Below, in pieces: positions 24,301 through 36,300 of a stretch of DNA of 64,000 nt (positions are counted from its first letter, which is position 1; each line of letters begins with the position of its first letter). The DNA is from Saccharina japonica (lineage: Eukaryota > Sar > Phaeophyceae > Laminariales > Laminariaceae). The DNA lies in NCBI GenBank assembly GCA_008828725.1, contig MEHQ01000077.1, positions 127,758 through 191,757 on the forward strand, read 5' to 3'. The notes beneath the pieces are model-generated. The model worked only from the letters and a program-made list of their open reading frames with translations. It was not told where the DNA came from and made no database searches. The position numbers and the translations under genes are program-made.

Positions 24301-27300
24301 TCTCTTCCATCCATCCCGCACGTTATGGGTAAGTAAATTGGTTCGGTTCGAAATTAAGTTTGTGCCGGCATACACCTTATGTTTGGTGACTTGCAGCAGC
24401 AGCAGCAGCAGCAGCAAGCAGCACACCGTACTGCTGTTACATACAGCGTATTGTTGTGGCTGCTCCTGCTGCTGCCCCTCCTGCCAGACGCGCTATACCA
24501 CTTGCGCTGCTGCTGCTGCTGACGTATACATTATTGTGCTGCCGTTGTGGACGTCCGTGCGTCCTCGCACTACAATTCGTACGAGTACGGCTAACAAAAC
24601 AATGCTCAAGCGTACCCGGTCTTATTACTCTCACTGAAGTAAACCTAAATGTGGCTACATAGCTGTGAGCACCGTAACATCGTCTGCTGCGCATCAGCTT
24701 TTCATTTTTGTCTGTCACATCCGCTCTGGGAGAAGCACGATACTTTCTCTCTTTGTCTTTTGGTATCGTTTTTTTTTTGTTCCATCTGTTTTAATATATT
24801 ATTTTGTTTTGTTTATTTTTTCCTGTTTGCTCTTAATTTTCGTTTTTTCTCTATCACCCAGCTATATTGTTGGCAGGGTAGGTCGTGCCTTCGTATATAG
24901 CATTGCATTGTCTGTGTTGCATAGTATATCCAGGGGCGTCCAGAAAAAAAGAGAAAACGACACACCACACCCCCAGAGGTCGGAATAGAAAACCGTTGCA
25001 ACCGTTGTGATCACATGATGAAATAAGAAAATGGGAAAAAAAATTATCCTTGTTTTCTTGTTTTAACTTTTGGTTTTTGTACCCCCCCCCCCTAACGAAC
25101 AAAAAATTCTGTGAGATGTCGAAAAACAAAATCGGCCACCCTCGGTATATCTGTGTCGTTTTGTGACCACATAACTGGTATCTCTCTAGCTAGGATGAAC
25201 AATCGGCACAGCAGTCACTGGGTGTGCTGGATGTCCACTGGTGGAAAGGACGGTCTAATGTGAAGAACACACACACGTGTCCATGCCGGCGGTAGTGGGT
25301 CCCTGGAAGGCCTCAGTACCAGAGGTCGTGCCAGAGGTCGTACCAGAGGCACCAATGCTCCCTATTGCTTTGTTTTGCCTCGGGGCGGCTGCCACGTTTC
25401 GTTCAGTCACGAAACGCCCTTTACGACCGCTGGTTGGAACATCCAGTATATCTCTGGAAGTCCCCCATTAAATATGCACGTAGGCAGTCGATCCTTTGGC
25501 ACGAGAAATGATGCCGACCTATCAACACCAAGAAAACCCACGTAGCTACCCAGAAGAGTCCAGGGCGGCATGTATTCTCCCTCAACATCCAGTAGCCGTA
25601 AATCTGCCCGCGCAGGCGAACTCTTCAGACGTGCCCGCATAAACTGATGCTGTTTCTAATGAGGTAGGGTTTTGTCACGAAGCTGTAAGGTATTCGTTCC
25701 GGACGGTGAGCTTATTCTTGGCTTCGACTAACGGCGGCCACCACCCCGACCCGTACCTCTAACCCCAACCCTAACCCTAAGGAGAGGCATGCCCGGTTGG
25801 TGTGCCACCTGGTCGTCGTACTTGGAAAGGCTCTATCTTCAATGCAGGCACACCTAAGGAAGTTCACCTGCGCAGGCAGATTTATGCGAGCTCCTCAGCA
25901 TCCCCTGTGAAATGCGCTGCCGAGGTGATATCTATCTTGAGCACTCGTCATCGGTCTCTTCGTCTGTCACCCAAACATCCAAACTGACATGTGGTAATGT
26001 CATGGCAGAACCATATCGTGGCATTTTTTGGGCGTGGCTGTAATTCCTGAAGTAGACGGACGCCCGCACGCCCCCTCTGGCCGCGCACCTGCACGGGAGC
26101 ACACGCCCCCAGGAGCGCTGAGGTCGGAGAGCACCCAGCCGAAAGAGTCACTTAAGATCGAGCTCTCAAATGGCTGGCAGGGTAGGATTATGCTGTGTAA
26201 TCCCAGATTTAAGCTGCGCACGTGGTGCATGCGGGCGGATCGGGCGGATCCGTGACGTAGACCGGTGCACACGAGACTGATGACTGGCCTGGCGAAGAAA
26301 CCGCGTGGGTGGGCGGTTGGCTGCTGGGAAGATAGGCAAATTGTTCAAAAATACTAACATAGGTATATTTATAGAGAACTTCCCGATCCGGGTACGATAC
26401 AGACATGCAATTTTATTTTACGTACCAGGTATATCATATCTTCCTGGCCAAATCACTTGTAGCTATAATTGCCGGTTTGAACGTTCGAACAGCAAGAACA
26501 GTAGTGGCAATGACACGTGCTCGTAACTGGCCAAACTCCTTACTTCATTTAGCTACTGCGCTGTCGGTTCTTCTATTGTGCATGCATGTCTGCGCTGAGG
26601 TTGATCAGCTAGTAGTATCTCACGCGTCCGATTCCCTGTGCTCTGGTAAAAATAGGGCCCAATCTTAGCAAAACCACAAGTTAATAAAGTACTCCCACTC
26701 TAAGACACCAGCACACCCACAACAACAAACTAAACGAAAAAACAAAAGACGCACTCCAACCCGTTCTCTTGTTGGGGCAGCAGTAAAGGTAGAGCAGTAT
26801 GGAGCAGCCGCGACAGCACTCACCACTGGAACCCCTCGAACATATGAACATGATATTTTCGAAACTCTCGGATCCATGACCATGAAACATGGGGGTAAGA
26901 GGCAAGGACACACAGCCGGAACTTCAATAGCCGAACGCAGAGACAGCACTACACATATATACGAAAGAGATTCACCTCCTGACACCGACCCCCTACATCA
27001 TGTGATAAATAGGACCCAACCTTAGCAGCCATATGTTAATAAAGTACTCCCACTCTAGGACAACAGCACACCCACAACAGCAACAAACTAAACGACAAAA
27101 ACAAAAGACGCACTTCAACCCGTTCTCTTGTTGGGGCAGCAGTAAAGGTGGAGCAGTATGGATCAGCCGCGGCGGGTGCACTCACCACTGGAACCCCTCA
27201 AACATATGAACATGATATGTTCGAAACTCTCGGATCCATGACCATGAACATAGGGGTAAGAGGCAAGTACACACAGCGGAAACTTCAATCGCCGAACGCA

Positions 27301-30300
27301 GAGACAGCACTACACACTTACACGAAGGAGATGTACCTCCTGACACCGACCCCGTACATCATGTGATAGGAACCCCAGCACGTTTCGTGCTGGACAGAAG
27401 ACCTGTGCGCAACATCAGCTGTCGAAACGTGGGCAACTCTGAGAGACTGCTGCTGTTTATTTATGTGTTCCGATTGATGCGTGGAAACGGTTCGATTTCG
27501 AGACGCATACATCACTCTTTCGCCGAACTTGGCGCTTCTTTCACCTACAGCAGCATAGGATGGAAGTGCTAGTTGAACCCTCTAAAAACATATGCGTATA
27601 CATTCGTTGTTGATACATTTCGTACGGTGCAAATGTCGAAGTTGAGCCGATGAACAACGAATCAAGGTTAATAAGACCAATATCAATATATATAGTATGT
27701 CCCAGCACAACACCTCGGAACCCCTTACACACCCGCATGCTCGTATCGACGAGTATACGAGAGGATGCGAAACTCGTAAAAAAACGGTGGGGACGAGCAG
27801 CGTGATAGATGCTATTCATTGACCAAGCTCCTAACTGCATTAAGCTACTGTGATGGTGTGTCTATTGTACTTGCATTCACCGCACAGTTCGGAGCTTGAC
27901 CAGTTCGGAAGATATGTCACGCTCGTTGTTGACGCCGTTCTCGTATATATAGTTATATCCGGTCGCCCCGGTGGGCTAGCAGGTAACCACGAAGCTTGTT
28001 AACGTCAAGGTCGCGAGTTCGACCCCCCTCATAGGGACTTTTTCTCGCAAAAAAATCTTGACTAGCGGAAAGCGCGAGACCGTGAGTTGGCAAAATTCGA
28101 TGAAAATCGACGAGCGTTGGGAAGGCTGAACCCTCTGCGCGATAAAAATCAAGGCAAGAACCGTAGTGGGGGGGGAGGGAGAGGAGCCTACTTTGTGACC
28201 CCGGATCTGAGTTACGACTGGGGAGGGAGAAAGACAGAAGTGCGAAGATAATAAATGGGATGGAAAAAAAATATATGTATATATACATACATATAGTGCT
28301 CAGCTTCAGCAACACAATCTATAGATATATGTATATATACGTAGTACAAGGGAGGCTTCGTAGCGGCGGGCCGACACCCGTGTGTGGCTCCGCGCCTGCC
28401 CGGGGTGGTCCAGACTCTTATCCGGGACATAGTTACGCCGAAATGGTGCACAGGATGGACACTCTACTGCCACGGAGTGGAGTAAACTGCACGATCGTTC
28501 GAAAGATAAACGGGAGGTACATGCTCTGTACTTGGCTTATTTAAGCGAAGAACACCTCGGGCGGGAGGTGTACCATGATGAACAACAACAGCAAGCACCA
28601 GCAGAATCGACAGCGGCAGCAGTGTAGCAGAAGAATTTACACTTACGAGTACAGCGCTGCGTAAAATATAAGTACCACATCGGTATCCATGTAAACATAA
28701 ACGTTACATAAAATTAAGTAACGAATAGGACGATACCGTCTAGCACAATACCATTGCCCTACATGAGTACGTTATGCGTGTACAATAAAACAACCGCCTA
28801 TGCAATAGCATAAAGCCGTTCGGAGCTTGACTAGTTAGGAGCGTCTGTGCCATTCCTCAATCCCATCGTTCTTGTAATCAGGAGTTAAAAGGGAGGAACG
28901 CGAAAAGCGAGGGTCGCAAAGCCCGATGAAGACTTCGCAGTAATCTTTTATAATGGCCGGATGTGTGTATGTGAAGAAAACAATTTTGGTGCCGCGTGCC
29001 CGTAATAATCAAAAATTGAGATATTAATCTTTGTCCCTGGTCTCTCGTCTCGCCGGTCGGTCTAGAATTTTCGCAGTGCGAGACGTACAGGGGACCGATA
29101 TATACACGGCCGGATTATTTAGAGGGCTGCTCCTGCAGCCACCAACCCTATGCTGTTTTCGTTGCAGGACGTGCCGAGTTCGTCAATAGGGCAGTGTATG
29201 CGTCTCAAAAACAAACCTGCCAACGTGCCGACGCAGCGAGAACGGTACAGTAGCTGTACGGCGAGGGCGCCTACGTTCCCATCGGCGAATACCGACATTT
29301 TTCCTGCCGACAAACGTGCAAGAGTTCCCCATCACATCATAGAGGGGGTCGGTTCCAACAGGTACATCCCTTACGACTCCCTGTATAGCAACGTCAGTAC
29401 GCGCGTCGATTGACGTTCCCGATAGGTTGGCCACATATGCAGTTGTTTCTCACGAACCAGTGATTTAGTAAAACATTGCAAGGTTTGTTGTGTAGCGTAT
29501 ATACTGAACAATACCCCGGGTATTCTCCGGGATAATGCCCGTACCGCAACTTCCGTATGCTCTGTACGCCCGTGGCACCATACCCGGGGTACGAGCTTCC
29601 CTTTGAAAAATTCCCGGGTGCAGGTACTGGTACGGGTACAACATTCGTATGCCTATTCGGAACTCCTGTTAATCCTGTAAGACTTTCATACCGTTCCCGG
29701 AAATTCTGTAAGCTGCAAGGTTGTGTTCTGCAGCGTACATACCCGAGTACTTTAAGAGGGTCTACTCGCACCGGAACGTATGTAAATTATGTGCGCCCGT
29801 GGCACAATACCCGGGATACTTAGAAAATACCCGAACGCGGGTATAAACCGTCTACGTACCAGGCATTTGACAACACGGCAGTTCGGCAAGAAGTGCAACA
29901 ACGTACGTAGCAGGGAGTACTCTACCCCGCTACAAGGTTATTTGACGTGTGCTGCTACTTCCGCTGATGTGCTGCTGCTTTCCCACAGCGCCCCCCACAG
30001 AGTAGCGTTGCACTGCTTCTGCTCGTTGCTTTTGTTGCCCTATTGTTGCTGCCGTTGTTGCTATTATTTGTCGCAGTTGTTGGGTGGTGGTTCCTGCTGT
30101 TGCTTCGTTATCGCGGGACACCTGCAGCACCTATTGTTGTCTTTGATATGGACACTGCCACGTAAACATCTCAAGATTGGTGTTGCGCGTTGTTCCTGTT
30201 GTTCACTTTGAATACATAAACGGGGAGAATAAGGAGCGTGATATATGCCCTTAACTCGAACTGGCCTAGCTCAAACCATACATGCATGTACGTACAACAA

Positions 30301-33300
30301 TAGAAGAACCGCCCACGCAAAATCTACATGGAGTAAGGGGCTTGGCCGGTTAGGAGCCTCTCTCACGCTCATTACTCCCACCGTTCTTCTACAGCTATCG
30401 TTAGCATCTCGCGCAGTAATATATTCGCAGCTGCCGTCAATTTGAGTGCGTTGGCGAATGGCCAGTAGCCTTTACCGCACCACTGAATTATTATCTAGGA
30501 TAAAGTATGGAAATCGGGGAATATTTTATTATATACCTTTTAGTGTGGTCGACCAATTTTTCAAACAAACAAAAAAACGCCTGATTTTTTCGAGACAAAG
30601 CTCATAAGGGTCGGGGCGGGGTCGGGGTTAGGGTTAGGGTTAGGGTTAGGGCCTAAAGTAGTGTTTTCGGCGTTTTTCTAAATATTCGGTCTCATAACAC
30701 TGGAACCACACGCGGGCCACAACCAAGTCCCCGATTTATGTACTGTATCCTATATAATAATTCAGAATTGCGGTAAAGGCGACTCCGAATGGCAGAGGGT
30801 GGTTGTTGATGTTGTCTCGTTGGTATGGTCACAAGGAGGCAGACTCCCATAAGTTAGGTGCGGGGGTGTAGCAAATAAAAAACAGCAGTCTGTGTGCACA
30901 GCCTCGACCGAGAAGGGTTTTGGTTCGCGTCGTCTCTACGTGAGAGCGCGTGGTTGTCGCGGGTCTTCGCGGGGGCGAGCGCGGGGAAGCCGGAACTGAA
31001 GGACGGCACCTAGGATATGATACCCTTGCTGCGCCCCTCAGAAAATTGACTAAACAAACGATATAGTTTGCAATCAAACCTACACCTGGAAGCCCGTCGA
31101 TTTGTTTCTGCACGTACAAACTGTGCTCATACTTGTACCGCCTGTTATGTGGGCGATGTTGACCTTTCTGTTTTGTTTCTTATCACGTCATCCTCACTAC
31201 CGTACCGTGGTACCTGTTATGTTTATATCAGTACAATAGTGTAGGATTTGCAAAATTCGCATTTATTGAATACTAAGCGTTCTGGCGTCAGCCCTTTTCA
31301 TATGCGTGCGTATCAAGTATGGGTACAAATCGTGCCCAAGAAAAATAATCTTCGACAAACCCTTCCATTTTCCGCTGGTTTGGGATTCGAGCAGTACTAA
31401 CATGCGTGTGAGCGTAGAAATCTCGCATGTATGCGCATTGAACCCTAAGTGCTAGCAAGATGTCTCCCTACCTCAACATCTGATGACGGTGTTTTACTTT
31501 CCGTCTCGTCGCAATGCGGCAGGTGAGAACGCTTGAGAAGGCTCTCGTTAATGCGTACGACCCGCGCAGAGGATTACATGCCCGCGCTCGACCGGAAATC
31601 AAATTGGACCGCGAAGATTTCATCGACCTGGCTACGGTCAGCAAGGAAGTGCCCGGCAAAACTCCTGCTCAGGTATAAGGATTGACACAGCGCCTGCCGT
31701 GGTCTGTGCGGGCCATTCTACTGAACATGCGTGCAAACCTCAAACCATGGACAATGGGATTGTGCTGTTTACGCTTGATTTGTCGTCTTCAAACCCGCTG
31801 CAGGTTGAAACCGTTAACGGGAAAACTCTCCCATACATCGTTGTGGGCATGTATGCTCTACGATAGGCTAAATATACGAACATCTTGTTCGAGCCTCGGT
31901 GTGTGAAGAGATCAGCAGCAGGCAGTATAAACTATCTGCACGACTACTCTGGTCGCTGCTGATGTCGTTGGGTGTTGGGATGCAGTAGGTCGTTCGTGTT
32001 GGAACTTCACATGACGGGTCAAAGTGCCTTATGTTGCAGGCGTTTAGTCGACTCCGTTGTGTTTTGTTCGCTTGATTGTTGTTTTGTGTGGCATACGTTG
32101 TAGGTCAGTTGCCGGAGTGTGCGCGTTCGGGGATTTTGGGTTGTTGATGACGCGACCATTTGATTTATGACCCCTACACCGCCCCTCTTTGTTCCGGTCT
32201 TTTTTTCACTGTGCGTTGACCATCTGCTTCGCAGGTGCTCTCTTTCTACTACAGGTACCTTGCGACTGCCAAGCCTCTCACGGACGTTGTTCACGGTCCT
32301 GAGGTGAGTATTATATCTCGACCGTTGTTTGCTATCCTATTGGGCTGTCCCGGCCTCATCGAAACTAATTTACCCTATTTGGATGGTGTTACCGGAATAT
32401 GTATTTAGTCGGGGACGAAGATATCGCACCGTGTTGTGGATGCACTCCAGTATACCAGGTGTTCACAAACGTCCTTTCAACCTCTGGCCACCTGCCCACA
32501 GGCAGCTGAAGCTCGAAAACAGGAGCCTATCTCTCCAATTTCCTCCAGACCCGTGGGCGACGCGATCATCCCTGGTTCTGGACGATTGACTGGGGGAAAC
32601 GCCAGCACCGTTAACTCAAAGACACTCGCCAGGCAAGTGTCGCCTGGGCTGTGCAAAGCTAGTCCAGCTAGCAATTCTGGTAATGCGAGCGAGTCGGCGC
32701 CCAAACCTAACTCTCGAGTCATTCGGCTGTCTGCGCCAAAACCGATCGAATCCGCTGTGGCGACTACCAAAACAAACGATACCGCCGCTGTCGATAGCGT
32801 ACCGAACGACGAGGGATCTACAAAGCGGGACCCACCCCAAAGCAACAGTGACGCCGTCGGTTCCGCTGGAGAAACCGTTTTCACTTCCCGCTCGCCGGCT
32901 GTGTTCACGCATGCCACAATCAAAGCTACGTCCGGCGGTACGAACCGCTCTGCCGACGCCGATCGTGTAACGGGTAGACCGGCGAACAGGCAGGGTGGAG
33001 GAGGTGGGGACCTTCACGGCACTAGCGCCTATTTCGCTCAGCAGCGGCGGTACGCAGTGCGACAGAGAGAGGTCTCGAGGACCCTCCCTCCTCTCCCTCC
33101 TGATGCTGAGATTTTGGAGGTGAGCGTTGGTTTACCTTGGTACTCCCCATGCTTGGTAGCTGATGCATTTTCAGTAAAAGGAAACCAAGTGCGCAACTTT
33201 GAACAAATTTATATTTACCCGCCTAAGATGCCTGTTAGTCATTTTGATCTTCTTAAATGCCATCCTTAAACGGTTAGCTCGAATGCGGTGTAAACGTTAG

Positions 33301-36300
33301 CGCCACTGATTATACGCCACCTCTGGCCTTGCCGGCTGTAACCTTGTCGTGTCTTGTGTGCCGTTTTTGACGATAACAGTAGACTGCCACAAAGGTTGTT
33401 ACATAAATCTGTAAGTGTGTGTTCCTCAAATCTACCGTCGTTTCGATGGCTTGAACGTTTCCTGTCACGGCTTACACTTGTCCGCCATCCCCACCATGTA
33501 TTATGGAAAAATCAACAGCAAATCTGACTGGGTGCCCCGATGGACAACACGTTTAACTGGATGTGTTGCGCATCTGCCGGCCTTTGGCCCGGCGTTAAGT
33601 ATCGGTACACGTTAACGTGCCGATATACTATTCAAAAAGTCACAAATCGTTTTGTCGGGCGCGAATTAGGGCACTTCAGATTTTAAAATGTGGTGCCAAT
33701 ATTGGTGGGTGTGTAAAAGTATCTCAACGGCTGTTCATTGGCTGAGTTTTGCAGGCGGGTCAGTGCAGCACGAGAGTGCACCACCGTCAACAGCGCATAC
33801 TTCACGTTGCATATTGTATATTTTTAATTCACTTACAGCATATCTGGAGCCAATCGCGGAAACGGGTGCAGTGTTTGAGAACGTCTGCTCTGCCTGGTGT
33901 TGTTGCCGTGGCTATTTGTGCTCGATAGGTAGACGACAGCGACGACGCTGACGGGATCGATGAAGCTCAGCGCTCGGCGTTATCGGCATCCAGTGGGGCA
34001 TTTGGTAACAAGGAGCCGACGCAACCATCCGGTATGGCGACGGCTTCTCGGCACAATGGTTCGATGGGACCAGTCGAGCGTGCCTGTTTGGCGTGGCAAA
34101 TGCGTCTGCAAGCGGCTCCAGTAGTAGGTGGGTGATTGGGTCTCGCGTTGCTTCGACAAGGTCGTGGTCATGCCAATGATTCTGTATTGTAGCAGTTTGC
34201 TTTCGTTCGTGACGAGTGGGGTGATCTTGCGCCATGAGCTCCGGGACACGTACCCGTGTCCGTCGTTCATGGATACATCCCCAGGCAACCGTGGCTTTTC
34301 GTATACAAAACTTATTTCCAGTTTGACCAGAGAACATTACTTCTCTTGCATCCCCGCCTGCAGCACCGGGGTCTCAACCGAGCGGAGTCCTGCGGATGGC
34401 GCCACGTTCTATCACCCGCAACAGCAAAATAATCAGAGGGAAGATAAACAGAGCATCTGACGGCAAGGGGTATGGCTACCGCAGGGAACCATCCGGTGTT
34501 CCGAGTAGCCAGAGAGCGCCAAAGTGGGAGCACCCGCCGCGGCCTAGTTCAACCCGGCTTGAAGAGCAGGCGGGGCGCCTGCATGACCGACCCAACGACG
34601 GCCAGGCCGAGCGGAGCGGCACACCGAGCAGCGAAGTTAGTGGTCCTGGCTACCCCGACCGGAGAACAGCCCACGTGGGAGCAGAGCCGGCGTCTAGAGA
34701 CGATACGTTCGGGTCGATGGCCCCTTGCTGGCGGTTACTAGAGCGTGCTCAGGATTACATGGACAAGGTATGAACTTTGTACGATACGGTGAGGCAGATA
34801 ATGCTGTGAAGTGTTGACTTTGTTTCGGAATTGTGTGTAACCTACTTGTTTGTAGAACGTGCCAAATACGTGTGGGGTGTGCTTCTTTATCGATGCTGTA
34901 ATTTAGCGTAAAGTGAAGGACAATATTAAGTGCTTACCTATTAGTAGAGTGCCTTCGATGCAACGACTACTCGCTTGAGCCCATGCTATCTTTCTTGCCA
35001 ACCAGTGGTGTTTCAAAGTGGGTGGCCGTGTCTCACGGTTGTTGTTACCGCCTTCGCTTTGAACGGCCTGTCTGTATAACCTGCAGGATCAGCTTGAGTA
35101 CATGCGGGGCCTCGTCATTGCCCACGTCAGGAAGCCCATGCCTAGGGACCAGGTGAATCACCGAGTTTTGTGATCCTTGTAGGAGTTCCGACTGGTGATA
35201 CGGTACGGGGTATACCCTCACTCTCACTGCCGCGTTCAGACCACTATGGTGGGTGTCTCTATACCCCACTCGGTACTGGGCTATATATTACCCTGTCGGC
35301 GCAGCGTAATTTAAATAATACTATGTCGGTGCATAGCGCACGCGAAATCACAAAGTATCAAAGCAGACCCCGAAGGAAAACGGTGGTAATCTCTGGGCCG
35401 TGTGGCACTGAGCGGCTGAAAGTGACCCCCCTACCGCGGCCCAGGTCCACGGCTATACGTTAGTGTAGTACATTGTATGTCTACTTCGTACATGAGGCAA
35501 TATCTGGCGGTCTTGTCTTGGTTGTGTTGACCGTATTGTACGTCAGCTGCGTTTGAAGGCAGTAGATCCCATGACCCAGCGCACGTTCCTAGACGCATCC
35601 CCTCGTAAGTGTTTCAATCTTATCCCGATCATGTAGTACAGTGATATAGTGCCCCATGTTTCACAGCATCAACTGTCTTCTCGCTCACGCCCCACCCGCA
35701 CCCAACGCGACCGTCAACAGCTGCTGGAGAGGGCTGAGGGCTGTCTCCACGAACAAGACAAAATATTCACCGCCTTTGTAAAGTGAGGACCTACTTCGAT
35801 TCAAGAAGTGCTGCTTTGCTCTGAGCCCATGCTGAAGTACTCGCCTTCGATTGATGAAATGCGATAGAACTTTGTGGCAAGCGATAGGTCGATCAGCAAT
35901 TCCAATGAGACTGTTGTCAGATGCGTTATGTTGCCACCGTTTGCAACAGGCCATCTTGGCCAGCACACGCCCACTAATCTTGTTGCACGCCGCATTCCTT
36001 ATCGGGTCTTTCGGGTTTTCAGGATGTTCGACTGCATCGACCAACCCCCCGAGGTTCCCCTTCACCCGACGAAGAAAGCACTCGACCCTCGGCCGCACTC
36101 GACGCCGCACAGTATACTGCGTTCGCCAGACGCGAACCCCATCCACGCTAGCCCTCACGCACGGCTCTCGCCTCGCAACCAACCGCCTCTTGCTTCCAAG
36201 GACCAAGGAGGCGTTCCCAAATCGTTGCGTCCCATCAACGACGGTGGGGAAGGTAGCATTGCCATGAGCACCCCGTCTGTGCCGTACCCCGGCGTGCATA

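Larger units (their letters stand above)
13804..31522 (+). other. Intron 5, about 17.7 kb, cuts the SANT domain
   Basis: Donor GTGCGG at 13804; acceptor after a pyrimidine-rich stretch ending ggcag at 31522. It contains old LINE pieces (15.56-16.11, 18.06-19.15, 19.73-20.65, 20.99-21.36, 22.86-23.10, 24.70-25.28 kb), SINEs (16.65, 23.35, 27.96 kb), a 0.92-kb tail-sharing retroposon (21.36-22.28), two DNA-transposon-like insertions, telomere-like tracts at 17.1-17.5, 25.76 and 30.63 kb, and a tandem duplication at 26.65-27.37. I found no convincing independent gene inside. 13.8-15.5, 23.9-24.6, 28.3-29.4 and 30.7-31.5 kb hold nothing I can name. Confidence 0.65.

Noticed and set aside
24391-24420. 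CAG run as a polyglutamine exon
   Set aside because: Short microsatellite without flanking splice signals or a supported frame; lies within intron 5.
26650-27367. Solo pair of LTRs
   Set aside because: The units abut directly, have no TG..CA ends or flanking target duplication that I can see; a plain tandem duplication is simpler.
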